Positions 23,907 to 31,905 of a stretch of DNA of 64,000 nt are shown here, one piece after another. The position numbers were made by a program, and so were the translations under genes. The DNA is from JBBDIX01 sp050486225 (GTDB lineage: Bacteria > Actinomycetota > Nitriliruptoria > Nitriliruptorales > Nitriliruptoraceae), in assembly GCA_050486225.1 (NCBI GenBank), contig JBJHCV010000009.1:46078-110077 (forward strand). Direction: 5' to 3'. The notes beneath the pieces were generated by a model. It ran no database searches. It was given only the letters and a program-made list of their open reading frames with translations, and was not told the DNA's origin. Within the stretch, counting starts at the first letter, position 1, and each line of letters starts with the position of its first letter.

Positions 23907-25003
23907 TGACGACCACTCCCGGTGCCCCAACGCGCGACGGCCTGCGAGTCGAGGACCTGACCGTCGCGTTCGACGACGTCGTGGCGGTCGACCACGTGGA
24001 CCTGCACGTCGCCCACGGCGAACGACTTGTCATCCTCGGACCCAGTGGATGCGGCAAGTCGTCCCTGCTGCGCGCGGTCGCCGGCATCGTCCCGCCCCGC
24101 ACGGGCACGATCTCACTGGACCACCGACGACTGGACGACCTGCCTCCGCACCGTCGCGGGGTGGGTCTGATGTTCCAGGACCATGCGCTGTTCGTGCATC
24201 GCTCCGTCGCGGACAACGTCGCGTTCGGTCTGCGCATGCAGCACGAACCACCTGAACGGATCCGTGCACGTGTCCGAGAGGTGCTCGAACTCGTCGACCT
24301 CGAGGGTCTCGCCGGGCGCGACGTGACCGAACTGTCGGGCGGCGAGCAGCAACGGGTCGCCCTGGCTCGTGCGCTCGCACCACGACCCGGGCTGCTCATG
24401 CTGGACGAACCACTCGGCTCACTCGACCGGGCGCTGCGGGCGCGGCTGCTCGAGGAGCTCGCCGACCTGCTCGCCGCGCTGGAGACCACGGTGGTCTACG
24501 TGACCCACGACCAGGACGAGGCGTTGCGGCTCGCGGACCGGATCGCTGTCATGCGCGAGGGTCGGCTCGTGCAGGTGGATGCGCCCGAGACCCTGTGGCG
24601 CGACCCACACGACGAGTTCGTCGCCCGGTTCATCGGACTTGACCAGGTGCTCGAGGCGGATGTCGGTGGACCGCAGGTCGTCACCCGGCTCGGTGTGGTG
24701 CCGCCTGACGTGCCGCGCAGGCAGGCCGCCCACCTGCACGCCCCCCTGCGTCTGGTCCTGCTGGCGGACGCCCTTCGCCTGGGTGATCACGGCCGCGCCA
24801 TCGCACCGGGTGAGGACGTCGTGATGGCGACGGTGTCCCGACGAAGGATCGCCACGGACCACCTGCAGGTGACGGTTCGCACCGACTCGGGGGTGGTCCT
24901 GCGTGTCCCCGTGTGGCGGGGGGCCGGTCCGGAGCCGGGGCGACGGGTCGAGGTGATCGTGGACTGGTCGTCGACTCGCATCGTGCCGGCGGACGCTCCC
25001 TGA
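23906..25003 (+). CDS. thiQ: Thiamine ABC transporter ATPase
   Basis: 365-residue ABC ATPase. Walker A is GPSGCGKSSLLRA, the Q-loop is in MFQDHALF, the signature is LSGGEQQRVALARAL and Walker B is GLLMLDEPLGSLD, followed by VYVTHDQDEAL. Classical ThiQ is about 230 residues; here about 130 extra C-terminal residues (HLHAPLRLVLLADALRL through VEVIVDW) look like the TOBE-type regulatory region of CysA/PotA-like ATPases. ATG overlaps the thiP stop by one base. It completes the ThiBPQ importer; the tail could sense substrate or bind a regulator. Confidence 0.9.
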   Translation: MTTTPGAPTRDGLRVEDLTVAFDDVVAVDHVDLHVAHGERLVILGPSGCGKSSLLRAVAGIVPPRTGTISLDHRRLDDLPPHRRGVGLMFQDHALFVHRSVADNVAFGLRMQHEPPERIRARVREVLELVDLEGLAGRDVTELSGGEQQRVALARALAPRPGLLMLDEPLGSLDRALRARLLEELADLLAALETTVVYVTHDQDEALRLADRIAVMREGRLVQVDAPETLWRDPHDEFVARFIGLDQVLEADVGGPQVVTRLGVVPPDVPRRQAAHLHAPLRLVLLADALRLGDHGRAIAPGEDVVMATVSRRRIATDHLQVTVRTDSGVVLRVPVWRGAGPEPGRRVEVIVDWSSTRIVPADAP

Positions 25004-25016
25004 GGGACTGTGCAGG

Positions 25017-25041
25017 ACCCGGGGCAGCCTCCTGCCCGGGT
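25017..25041. terminator. Stem-loop after thiQ
   Basis: GGGCAG-CCTC-CTGCCC with outer ACCC/GGGT pairing (one bulged G) begins 14 bases after the thiQ stop. It is GC-rich with no T-tract and may terminate the thi operon. Confidence 0.45.
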
Positions 25042-25061
25042 GCCTGCGGCTCCCACGACGA

Positions 25062-25096
25062 AGGGCCGACGCCACCCGAAGGTGGACACCGGCCCT
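25062..25096. terminator. Nested hairpin between thiQ and osmC
   Basis: Outer stem AGGGCCG (25062-25068) with CGGCCCT (25090-25096); inner stem CCACC-CGAA-GGTGG (25072-25085). It lies between converging genes and could stop transcription from either side. It is the second hairpin in this 112-bp gap. Confidence 0.55.
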
Positions 25097-25115
25097 CCGT
25101 GAGTGTCGTGTCGCC

Positions 25116-25544
25116 TCAGCCGACCGTGGCGTCCAGGGTCACCTCGACGGTGTCGGCGAGGGCCTTGGAGACCGGGCACCCACCCTTGGCGGCACCCGCA
25201 GCCTCGTCGAGCGTTGCCTGGTCGAGGCCCTCGGCAGTGGCGGTCACCGTCAGCGCGCTGCGCGTGATGCCGGTTCCCGGGACGAAGGTGACGGTCGCGG
25301 AGGTCTCGAGGCGACCGGGCGGCACGTCACGGTCGGCCAGCTGCTTGGACAACGCCATGGAGAAGCACGAGGCGTGTGCGGCGGCGAGCAGCTCCTCCGG
25401 GCTGGTCTGGCCGTTCGCATCCTCCGCGCGGGAAGGCCACGAGACGGGCAGGTCACCAGCGAGTCCGGAGGTCGCAAGGTTGGCGGTGCCCTTGCCTTCG
25501 AAGAGGTCGCCTTCCCAGACGACGGTTGCGCGGCGGTCAGTCAT
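25116..25544 (-). CDS. osmC: OsmC-family peroxiredoxin
   Basis: 142-residue thiol peroxidase of the OsmC/Ohr family that reduces organic hydroperoxides in the cytosol. The two redox cysteines are in HASCFSMALSKQL and KGGCPVSKAL, and TSPEELLAAAHA precedes the first, as in OsmC. The N-terminal WEGDLFEGKGTANLATSGLAG also matches. Coding length equals that of OsmC proteins. It is probably a monocistronic gene, separated from moeZ by a hairpin at 25613-25643 and carrying a GC-rich palindrome 30 bp before its ATG. Confidence 0.94.
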   Translation of the reverse strand: MTDRRATVVWEGDLFEGKGTANLATSGLAGDLPVSWPSRAEDANGQTSPEELLAAAHASCFSMALSKQLADRDVPPGRLETSATVTFVPGTGITRSALTVTATAEGLDQATLDEAAGAAKGGCPVSKALADTVEVTLDATVG

Positions 25545-25573
25545 GTCCCACTCCTGTGTGGTCTCACGTGGTG

Positions 25574-25591
25574 GTCGCGCGAGCGCGCGAC
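25574..25591. repeat. GC palindrome upstream of osmC
   Basis: GTCGCGCG-AG-CGCGCGAC, a perfect 8-bp-arm inverted repeat 30 bp before the osmC start. It could be an operator or part of the 5' leader. No known regulator consensus was recognised. Confidence 0.35.
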
Positions 25592-25612
25592 GGTCCGGAC
25601 GGTCACTGCACG

Positions 25613-25643
25613 GTCCGGTGCCGGGTTCGTCCCGACACCGGAC
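25613..25643 (-). terminator. Stem-loop after moeZ
   Basis: GTCCGGTG (25613-25620) pairs with CACCGGAC (25636-25643) over an inner CGGG/CCCG stem and TTCGT loop, 16 bases past the moeZ stop in its direction of transcription. Good candidate for a GC-rich terminator. Confidence 0.6.
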
Positions 25644-25658
25644 ACGCTACCCGCCGAC

Positions 25659-26834
25659 TCAGTACGTCGGGATGCTCGGATCGACCTCACGGGCGTAGGC
25701 GTTGATGCCGCCTCGCATCGACCGGGCACGGAACCCGGCGCCACGCAGCAGCTGCACGGACTCCAGTGACCGGACACCACCGAGGCAGTAGACGACGTAC
25801 TCGCGCGTCGGGTCCAGTTCGCTGAGCCGCTCCGGCAACGTGTCCTTGGGGATCAGGACCGACCCGGGGATGCGATTGATCTCGTACTCGTGGGGTTCGC
25901 GCACGTCGATCAGTTCCAGGTCGGGCTTGTCCGCGATCTCCGCGTACTCGCTCGCGAGGATCTCGAGGTCGGCGAGCGACAGGTCCGCCTCGACCGTCCG
26001 GTCGTGGGCGGGCACGCCACAGAACTCCTCGTAGTCGATGAGTTCGGTCACCGTCGGGTTCTCGCCGCACACCGGGCAGTCCGGGTCCTTGTTGACCTTG
26101 ACGTAGGTCCAGCGCTGCTCGAGCGCGTCGTACAGGCCCAGGCGACCGATCATCGGCTGGCCGATGCCCGCGATGAGCTTGATGCCCTCGATGCCCTGCG
26201 CCGTGCCGATGTGCCCCGCCATGATGCCGAGCACGCCACCCTCGGCACAGTTGGGGACCATGCCCGGAGGCGGAGGCTCGGGGAACATGCACCGGTAGCA
26301 CGGTCCCTCCTCGGCCCAGAACACGCTGAGCTGGCCCTCGAAACGGAAGATGGACCCGTACACGTTGGGCTTGCCGAGCAGCACGCAGGCGTCGTTGACG
26401 AGGTACCTCGTCGGGAAGTTGTCCGTCCCATCGATCACCAGGTCGTAGTCACGAATCACGTCGAGCGCGTTCTCGGAGGTCAGGAACGTGCGGTGTTCCC
26501 TCACCGTGACGTGCGGATTGACCTCGAGGATCGACGCACGTGCCGACTCGACCTTGTGCCGACCGATGTCCGACGTGCCGTGGATGACCTGGCGCTGGAG
26601 GTTCGACGCGTCCACCACGTCGTCGTCCACCAGTCCGATGGTTCCCACGCCCGCCGCCGCCAGGTACAGGGCCAGCGGCGAACCGAGCCCGCCGGTGCCG
26701 ACCAGCAGGACCTTGGCGGCCTTCAGGCGCTCCTGACCGGGCATCCCGACGTCCGGGATGATGAGGTGGCGGCTGTAGCGGGCGATCTCCTCGGCGGAGA
26801 GCGGCGCCCGTTCCTCGACGACAGGTCTGACCAC
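25659..26834 (-). CDS. moeZ: MoeZ/MoeB-type adenylyltransferase-sulfurtransferase
   Basis: 391 residues. N-terminal ThiF/MoeB E1-like domain with ATP loop VGTGGLGSPLALYLAAAG, VDDDVVDASNLQRQ, and zinc cysteine pairs CYRC and CPVC; C-terminal rhodanese domain with the active loop YCLGGVRSLESVQLL. The enzyme adenylates and sulfurates ubiquitin-like sulfur carriers (MoaD2, CysO in mycobacteria) for molybdopterin or cysteine synthesis. GTG at 26832-26834 has AGGAG six bases upstream, giving the usual MoeZ length. It follows the suf operon on the same strand but is separated by a terminator-like hairpin. Confidence 0.94.
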   Translation of the reverse strand: MVRPVVEERAPLSAEEIARYSRHLIIPDVGMPGQERLKAAKVLLVGTGGLGSPLALYLAAAGVGTIGLVDDDVVDASNLQRQVIHGTSDIGRHKVESARASILEVNPHVTVREHRTFLTSENALDVIRDYDLVIDGTDNFPTRYLVNDACVLLGKPNVYGSIFRFEGQLSVFWAEEGPCYRCMFPEPPPPGMVPNCAEGGVLGIMAGHIGTAQGIEGIKLIAGIGQPMIGRLGLYDALEQRWTYVKVNKDPDCPVCGENPTVTELIDYEEFCGVPAHDRTVEADLSLADLEILASEYAEIADKPDLELIDVREPHEYEINRIPGSVLIPKDTLPERLSELDPTREYVVYCLGGVRSLESVQLLRGAGFRARSMRGGINAYAREVDPSIPTY

Positions 26835-26953
26835 GGAACACTCCTGGCTGCAGTGGAACGGGACATGGCGCGGTGTACGCGCAACGGGTCCCACGAACGA
26901 TGCGGACGATCAGTGTCGGGCGCCTCGCCGCACCACGCCCACGAGACAGTGGA

Positions 26954-26972
26954 AACCGTGCAAACCACGGTT
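26954..26972 (-). terminator. Suf operon terminator candidate
   Basis: AACCGTG-CAAAC-CACGGTT, 18 bases after the sufT stop. Read on the minus strand the stem is followed by TTTCC, giving a short U-run. Confidence 0.6.
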
Positions 26973-26989
26973 CGTTCGACGTGGCGACC

Positions 26990-27457
26990 TCAGACGTTCA
27001 TGCCCATCGCACGCAGTTCCTCACGCACGTAGTCGGCGATCATGTCGGTCGACCAGGGTGGGGTGAAGGTGAACTCCACGTCGACGTGGTCCACCCCCGG
27101 CATCGCACCGAGGATCACCGAACACTGCTGGTGGATGACCTCGGTGAGGGGACAGCCCATCGACGTCAGAGTCATGCGGACGTGGACCTGGCCGCGGTCC
27201 GGCTTGAGCACCTCGTAGACGAGCCCGAGGTCGACGATGTTGTAGCCGATCTCCGGATCGATGACGGCCCGCAGGCCGTTCATCAGGTGCTCGGAGGAGG
27301 GCATGCCATCCTCTTCGAGCGGGAGCCCCGCGAAGGGGTCGTCGTGTCCACCCGGAGCCCCCTGTGGAGTCTCCGCCGGAGCCGTGCCGTCCGGGGTGTC
27401 GGCGTCGGGGATCTCCCCGAGGTCGACGGTCGTCGACGGTGTGGTGGGGTCGCTCAT
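26990..27457 (-). CDS. sufT: SufT/MIP18 (DUF59) Fe-S assembly protein
   Basis: 155-residue protein with a disordered Pro/Asp-rich N-terminus (about 50 residues) followed by the MIP18/DUF59 domain: LRAVIDPEIGYNIVDLGLVYEV, VRMTLTSMGCPLTEVIHQQ (conserved Cys) and VEFTFTPPWSTDMIADYVREELRAMG. SufT aids maturation of Fe-S proteins under high demand. ATG at 27455-27457 has GGAAGG seven bases upstream. It is last in the suf operon, 45 bp after sufU, with a terminator hairpin downstream. Confidence 0.93.
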   Translation of the reverse strand: MSDPTTPSTTVDLGEIPDADTPDGTAPAETPQGAPGGHDDPFAGLPLEEDGMPSSEHLMNGLRAVIDPEIGYNIVDLGLVYEVLKPDRGQVHVRMTLTSMGCPLTEVIHQQCSVILGAMPGVDHVDVEFTFTPPWSTDMIADYVREELRAMGMNV

Positions 27458-27502
27458 GTCGAGCCCTTCCGGTGGTCGGGTTGCGGGGTCACGTGTCACC
27501 GG

Positions 27503-27967
27503 TCACTCGTCGTGGGTCACGGTGTGGGCGTGTTCGCCCTGCTGGTGGGTCTCGATCGCGTCGCGGACGGCCATCCAGCCGAGGAGCGCACACTTGACCC
27601 GCACGGGAAACCGTGCGACGCCCTGGAACGCGATACCGTCGAGCAGGTCGTCCTCACGCGCAGGCGCGTCGCCGTGCATCATGCGTCGGAAGTCCTCCGC
27701 GAGGTCGAGTGCGTCGTCGAGCATGCGGCCCTGCACCGCCACCGTCATCGCCGAGGCGGACGCCTGGCTGATCGAGCAACCGTCGCCGTCGAACACGACG
27801 GCGTCGAGCGCTCCGTCGACCACGCGGATGCGCAGGTCCATCTCGTCACCACACAGCGGGTTCGAGTGGTGCACGTGGACGGATTCGCCCTCGAGGTCGG
27901 GGGCACGGTTCTTCGGCCGCCGATAGTGATCCAGGATGATCTCCTGGAACATCTCCTCCATGCTCAT
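27503..27967 (-). CDS. sufU: SufU zinc-dependent sulfur acceptor
   Basis: 154-residue IscU-like protein. Zinc ligands in the order C39-x-D41 (NPLCGDEM), C64 (GDGCSISQAS) and C126 (VRVKCALLGW), with the characteristic SufU insertion between the second and third ligand (FRRMMHGDAPAREDD). SufU takes the persulfide sulfur from SufS and passes it to SufB. It starts 19 bp after sufS. A His-rich tail (HQQGEHAHTVTHDE) is not part of the domain. Start ATG 27965-27967. Confidence 0.95.
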   Translation of the reverse strand: MSMEEMFQEIILDHYRRPKNRAPDLEGESVHVHHSNPLCGDEMDLRIRVVDGALDAVVFDGDGCSISQASASAMTVAVQGRMLDDALDLAEDFRRMMHGDAPAREDDLLDGIAFQGVARFPVRVKCALLGWMAVRDAIETHQQGEHAHTVTHDE

Positions 27968-27986
27968 CGCAGGTCCTCGTGAGTGG

Positions 27987-29219
27987 TCAGCGGGCGAAGA
28001 ACGACTGGGCGGCACGGATGCCGTCGACGAGCGGTTCGACGTCGGCCACCTCGTTGTACACGTAGCCGCTGGCCCGAGCCGTGGCGGTCACGCCGAGGCA
28101 GCGCATCAGCGGCTTGGCGCAGTGGTGTCCCACCCGCACGCACACGCCTCGGGAGCCGAGCATCGAGCCGACGTCGTGGGGATGGACACCCTCCACGGCG
28201 AACGACACCGCTCCCCCACGACGCGTCACGTCGTCGGGCCCGAAGACACGCACGCCGTCGATGGAGCGCAGGCCCTCGACGATCGCGGCCGTCAGCACCT
28301 GCTCGTGCCGTCGGATCTCCGGCAGACCGAGATCCTCGAGGAACGCGACGGCCGCACCGAGTCCCACGACCTCGGCGATCGGAGGCGTCCCTGCCTCGAA
28401 GCGGTGAGGAATCTCCGCCCACGTCGCGCCCTCCAGCGTGACGTCGCGGATCATGTCCCCGCCGCCGAGGAACGGAGGCATCGACTCCAGGAGCTCGGGG
28501 CGGACGATCAGCGCTCCGACGCCGGTCGGACCGAGCATCTTGTGCCCGGTGACGGCGTAGAAGTCCACGTCCAGCGTGCCGACATCGACGGGCATCTGGG
28601 GAACCGCCTGCGTGCCGTCGACGTGCACCACGGCCTGCTCGTTGGCGGCGCGCACCAGCGCGGTCAGCGCCTGCACGTCGTTGATGGTGCCGAGCACGTT
28701 GGAGACGTGCACGAAGGCGGCGAAACGGACGCGACCGTCGGCCACGAGGCGCGCTGCCTCCTGCAGGTCGAGCTGGCCGTCCTCCGTCAACGGGACATGG
28801 CGGATCTCGAAGCCTGCCCGCTGCGCCGCCATCAGGAACGGCACGGAGTTGGCGTGGTGCTCCATGACGGTCGAGAGCATCGCGTCACCGGGACCGAGGC
28901 GTTCACGCACCCACGAGTGCGCCACGAGGTTGCACGCCTCGGTGGCGTTCTTGGTGAACACGACGCCGCGCTCGTCGGCACCGACGAGACGTGCGAGTCG
29001 GACCCGCGCCGCCTCGTACAGGTCCGTGGCCTCCTCGGCGAGCGTGTAGACCCCCCTGTTCACGTTCGACCGGCACCAGCGGTAGTAGTGGTCCATCGCC
29101 TCGAGGACCGTCACCGGTGTCTGTGAACTCGCGGCAGAGTCGAGGTACACCAGTGGGTGCCCGTCGATCTCACGCGCAAGGGTGGGGAACTCCTTGCGCA
29201 GGGTTGCCGCGTCGATCAT
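27987..29219 (-). CDS. sufS: SufS cysteine desulfurase (group II)
   Basis: 410-residue PLP enzyme that takes sulfur from cysteine for cluster assembly. Landmarks: YLDSAASSQTP, the ATEACNLVA cofactor loop, TVMEHHANSVPF, HVDGTQAVPQM, Schiff-base Lys in VTGHKMLGPTGVG, active Cys in RVGHHCAKPLM and C-terminal YNEVADVEPLVDGIR. The start at ATG 29217-29219 gives the standard length. It sits 22 bp after sufC and 19 bp before sufU, as in the mycobacterial suf cluster. All catalytic residues are present, unlike the second desulfurase at 57.9 kb. Confidence 0.97.
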   Translation of the reverse strand: MIDAATLRKEFPTLAREIDGHPLVYLDSAASSQTPVTVLEAMDHYYRWCRSNVNRGVYTLAEEATDLYEAARVRLARLVGADERGVVFTKNATEACNLVAHSWVRERLGPGDAMLSTVMEHHANSVPFLMAAQRAGFEIRHVPLTEDGQLDLQEAARLVADGRVRFAAFVHVSNVLGTINDVQALTALVRAANEQAVVHVDGTQAVPQMPVDVGTLDVDFYAVTGHKMLGPTGVGALIVRPELLESMPPFLGGGDMIRDVTLEGATWAEIPHRFEAGTPPIAEVVGLGAAVAFLEDLGLPEIRRHEQVLTAAIVEGLRSIDGVRVFGPDDVTRRGGAVSFAVEGVHPHDVGSMLGSRGVCVRVGHHCAKPLMRCLGVTATARASGYVYNEVADVEPLVDGIRAAQSFFAR

Positions 29220-29241
29220 GGGGTTCTCTTCCCGCAGACGG

Positions 29242-29991
29242 TCAGGAACGGACCGCGTCGGCCTCGAGGTGTTCGTACCCGTGGTTCTCGAGTTCGGTCG
29301 CGAGTTCCGGCCCACCAGACCTCGCGATGCGGCCCTCGAACATCACGTGTACCTCGTCGGGCTCGATGTAGCGAAGGATGCGGGTGTAGTGGGTGATGAT
29401 CAACACGCCGAGTTCGGGTCCACGCAACCGGTTCACACCCTCGGAGACGATCTTGAGCGCGTCCACGTCGAGCCCCGAGTCGGTCTCGTCGAGCACGGCC
29501 AGCGACGGCCGCAGGAGCGCCGCCTGAAGGATCTCGAAGCGCTTCTTCTCACCCCCGGAGAATCCGTCGTTGACGGACCGCTCGAGGAACGACTCGCTGA
29601 TCCCGAGCGCCGCCATCTCCTCGCGCAGCCGGGTCATGAACTCCCGGATCGGAACCTCCTCGGGACTCATCGCGTTGAGCGCGGTGCGCAGGAAGTTCGT
29701 CAGCGACACCCCGGGGACCTCCACCGGGTACTGCATCGCGAGGAACACCCCCATACGTGCCCGTTCGTCGGGCGTGAGGTCGTTGAGGACCGTGCCCTGC
29801 CAGGAGATCGTGCCCCCGGTGATGTCGTACGAGGGGTGTCCGGCGATGGTGTAGGCGAGCGTCGACTTGCCCGAGCCGTTGGGGCCCATCAGCGCGATGG
29901 TCCTCCCACGGTCGAGGTCGAGCGAGACGCCGTGCAGCAGTTCGGTCCCGTCGGCTTCGACGGTCAGGTCGCGGATCTCGAGGTCAGCCAT
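29242..29991 (-). CDS. sufC: SufC ABC-type ATPase
   Basis: 249-residue soluble ATPase of the SufBCD scaffold. Walker A is GPNGSGKSTLAYTIAGH, the signature FSGGEKKRFEILQAAL carries the SufC-specific EKKR, and Walker B is LAVLDETDSGLDVDAL. It energises conformational change in SufB-SufD during cluster assembly. Start ATG 29989-29991 (MADLEIRDLTVEADG). An 84-bp gap separates it from the Rieske gene. Confidence 0.97.
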   Translation of the reverse strand: MADLEIRDLTVEADGTELLHGVSLDLDRGRTIALMGPNGSGKSTLAYTIAGHPSYDITGGTISWQGTVLNDLTPDERARMGVFLAMQYPVEVPGVSLTNFLRTALNAMSPEEVPIREFMTRLREEMAALGISESFLERSVNDGFSGGEKKRFEILQAALLRPSLAVLDETDSGLDVDALKIVSEGVNRLRGPELGVLIITHYTRILRYIEPDEVHVMFEGRIARSGGPELATELENHGYEHLEADAVRS

Positions 29992-30075
29992 GTCGTCTTC
30001 TCTTCTCTCAGCAGGTCTGTCAGGGAATGGGCACGAGCATCACTGGGACGCTCGCAGGGCGCGCGGACGTCCGCC

Positions 30076-30417
30076 TCACCAGTGATCGGCAGGTCTGGCT
30101 CCGTTGGTCGCTCGACTGACGTCGACGAGCACGTCGTCACCCTCGACCTCGACCGCGTAGGTGGGAACGGGCCGGGTCGCAGGCAGCGACGAGGGCGCTC
30201 CGGTGTCGAGGTCGAAGGTGGACCCGTGCAGAGAGCACTCCACTCCGTTGCCCCACACCATGCCGTCGGCGAGTGACCACTGCTGGTGGGAACACACGTC
30301 GTGCAGGGCACGGACCCCGTCACCCTTGCGTACGAGGCACACAGGGATGCCGTCGACCTCGACCCGGGTCGGGGTGTCCTCGGCGAGTGCGGACAGGCTC
30401 GCAGCCGGCGTAGCCAT
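30076..30417 (-). CDS. Rieske 2Fe-2S ferredoxin in the suf operon
   Basis: 113-residue Rieske-fold protein. Ligands are arranged CxH (DVCSHQQWSLADG) and, 17 residues on, CxxH (VECSLHGSTFDL), with the usual C-terminal PVPTYAVEVEGDDVLVDV strand. It resembles ferredoxin subunits of ring-hydroxylating dioxygenases but has no oxygenase nearby. Its ATG overlaps the sufD stop (TGATG), so it is translated with the scaffold. It may donate electrons for cluster assembly or serve as an acceptor; both are inference. Confidence 0.9.
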   Translation of the reverse strand: MATPAASLSALAEDTPTRVEVDGIPVCLVRKGDGVRALHDVCSHQQWSLADGMVWGNGVECSLHGSTFDLDTGAPSSLPATRPVPTYAVEVEGDDVLVDVSRATNGARPADHW

Positions 30418-31781
30418 CAGGAACCTGCCTCGTCACGCAGCGAGGCATCGTTGACCTGGACCTCGGAGAGGTCCACGGCGTCGATGCGCTCCTCGATCGC
30501 CGCGAGTGCGACCTCGGAGACACCGGGCAGGTCGAACTCGTCGATGACCTCGCGGAAGAACCCGTACACGATCAGGCGCAGCGCGTCGTCACGGGTGATC
30601 CCGCGCGCCTCGAGGTAGAACAGCTGCCGCGCGTCGATCTGACCGGTGGCCGAGCCGTGGCCCGCGGTGATGTCGGAGCACTCGATCTCGAGGAAGGGTG
30701 TGGCGTCCGCCCGAGCGCCCTCGGTCAGGATGAGGCTGCGGTTGTTCTCGTCGGTGGCCGTACCGACCGCGTCCCGGTGCACGAACACGTTGCCCCGGAA
30801 GACGGTCCGGCTCCGGCCCTGCAGGGCGCCCTTGAACAGCACGTCAGAGGTCGCGTGCGGAGCCAGGTGGCGGACGTAGGGCTGCAGGTCGAACCACTGC
30901 CCCTCGTCGGCGAAGTAGACCCCCAGTGGCCGCGCGCTGGCTCCCGGACCGACGAGGTCGACCTCCGGCCGGAGTCGCACCGTCGAACCGCCGATGGTCA
31001 CCGCGAGCGTCCTGATCGTCGAGTCGCGGTGTGCGGCGACCTTGTGCAGGGCCAGGTGCTGCACCCCGGCACCCCACGTGTGGATCGTCGCGAGTTCGAC
31101 CGTCGACGAGTCCTCCGCGACGACCTCCACGACCTCGTCCACCAGCGCATCGACGTCGGGCGAAGTGTGCTCCAGGTACAGGGTGGCCCGCGCATGATGG
31201 CCCACCACGGCCAGCACACGCGGCAGGTGGGCACCGGGACGCGACGCGTGGACGTGGACGGAGATCGGCGCGCTCAGCTCCACCTCGGGCGGCACGAGGA
31301 TGAACACCCCGTCGGACCAGGCGGCATCGCTCGCCGTGACGGTCCGGTCGTCGTCGGCGCCGGTCGAACCCTCCGAACTGGTGGTCAGGGACCCGAGATG
31401 ACGTTCGACGAGATCACGGTGGTCGGTGGCCGCAGAGACCAGGTCGGACACGACGACACCGGCCTGCGCGAACTCCGCCGGCACGGTCACGTCGAGCAGG
31501 CGCCCGTCGACGATGGTCGCCACGGCGCATGGCACGTCCATCGCGTCGGTCAGCGAGGGAGGGACGTCCACGCCGTCCGATCCGTCGAGCACGTCGCGGT
31601 CGACGGTGAACCTCCGGTCGAACGGAGTCGAGCGCCAGAACTCGTCGCGGGCACTGTCCGGCCACGCCTGGTCGACCCACCGCTTCCAGGCAGCGAGTCG
31701 GCGGTCTCGCAACCAGCCGGGTTCGCCTCGCTCGTCCGAGCGGGCGCGCAGTTCTTCTTCAGTCAGGGCGTCGAGGTTCAC
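30417..31781 (-). CDS. sufD: SufD scaffold protein
   Basis: 454-residue member of the SufB/SufD beta-helix family. It has the SufD N-terminus (ALTEEELRARSDERGEPGWLRDRRLAAW), then the shared core GPGASARPLGVYFADEGQWFDLQPYVRHLAPHATSDVLFKGAL (parts: PHATSDVLFKGAL, RTVFRGNVFV) and the C-terminal end ATGQIDARQLFYLEARGITRDDALRLIVYGFF. SufD pairs with SufB and SufC in the Fe-S scaffold. GTG start at 31779-31781 with only a weak ribosome site; a 124-bp gap follows sufB. Confidence 0.95.
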   Translation of the reverse strand: MNLDALTEEELRARSDERGEPGWLRDRRLAAWKRWVDQAWPDSARDEFWRSTPFDRRFTVDRDVLDGSDGVDVPPSLTDAMDVPCAVATIVDGRLLDVTVPAEFAQAGVVVSDLVSAATDHRDLVERHLGSLTTSSEGSTGADDDRTVTASDAAWSDGVFILVPPEVELSAPISVHVHASRPGAHLPRVLAVVGHHARATLYLEHTSPDVDALVDEVVEVVAEDSSTVELATIHTWGAGVQHLALHKVAAHRDSTIRTLAVTIGGSTVRLRPEVDLVGPGASARPLGVYFADEGQWFDLQPYVRHLAPHATSDVLFKGALQGRSRTVFRGNVFVHRDAVGTATDENNRSLILTEGARADATPFLEIECSDITAGHGSATGQIDARQLFYLEARGITRDDALRLIVYGFFREVIDEFDLPGVSEVALAAIEERIDAVDLSEVQVNDASLRDEAGS

Positions 31782-31905
31782 GGTGTGCTCGTCGGTTCAG
31801 ATCGCGGTGGATCGGTCGTCGGTGGGAGGTCGCGGCGCCCCTCGCCCGCCGGCACGGTCTGGCCGACGGAACGCAGGTGGTCACGCGAGGGCGAGGCGCG
31901 AGGCG

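Noticed and set aside
25574..25591. OhrR or OxyR operator ahead of osmC
   Set aside because: The palindrome is entirely G+C-biased and does not resemble AT-rich OhrR or OxyR sites; kept only as an unassigned repeat.
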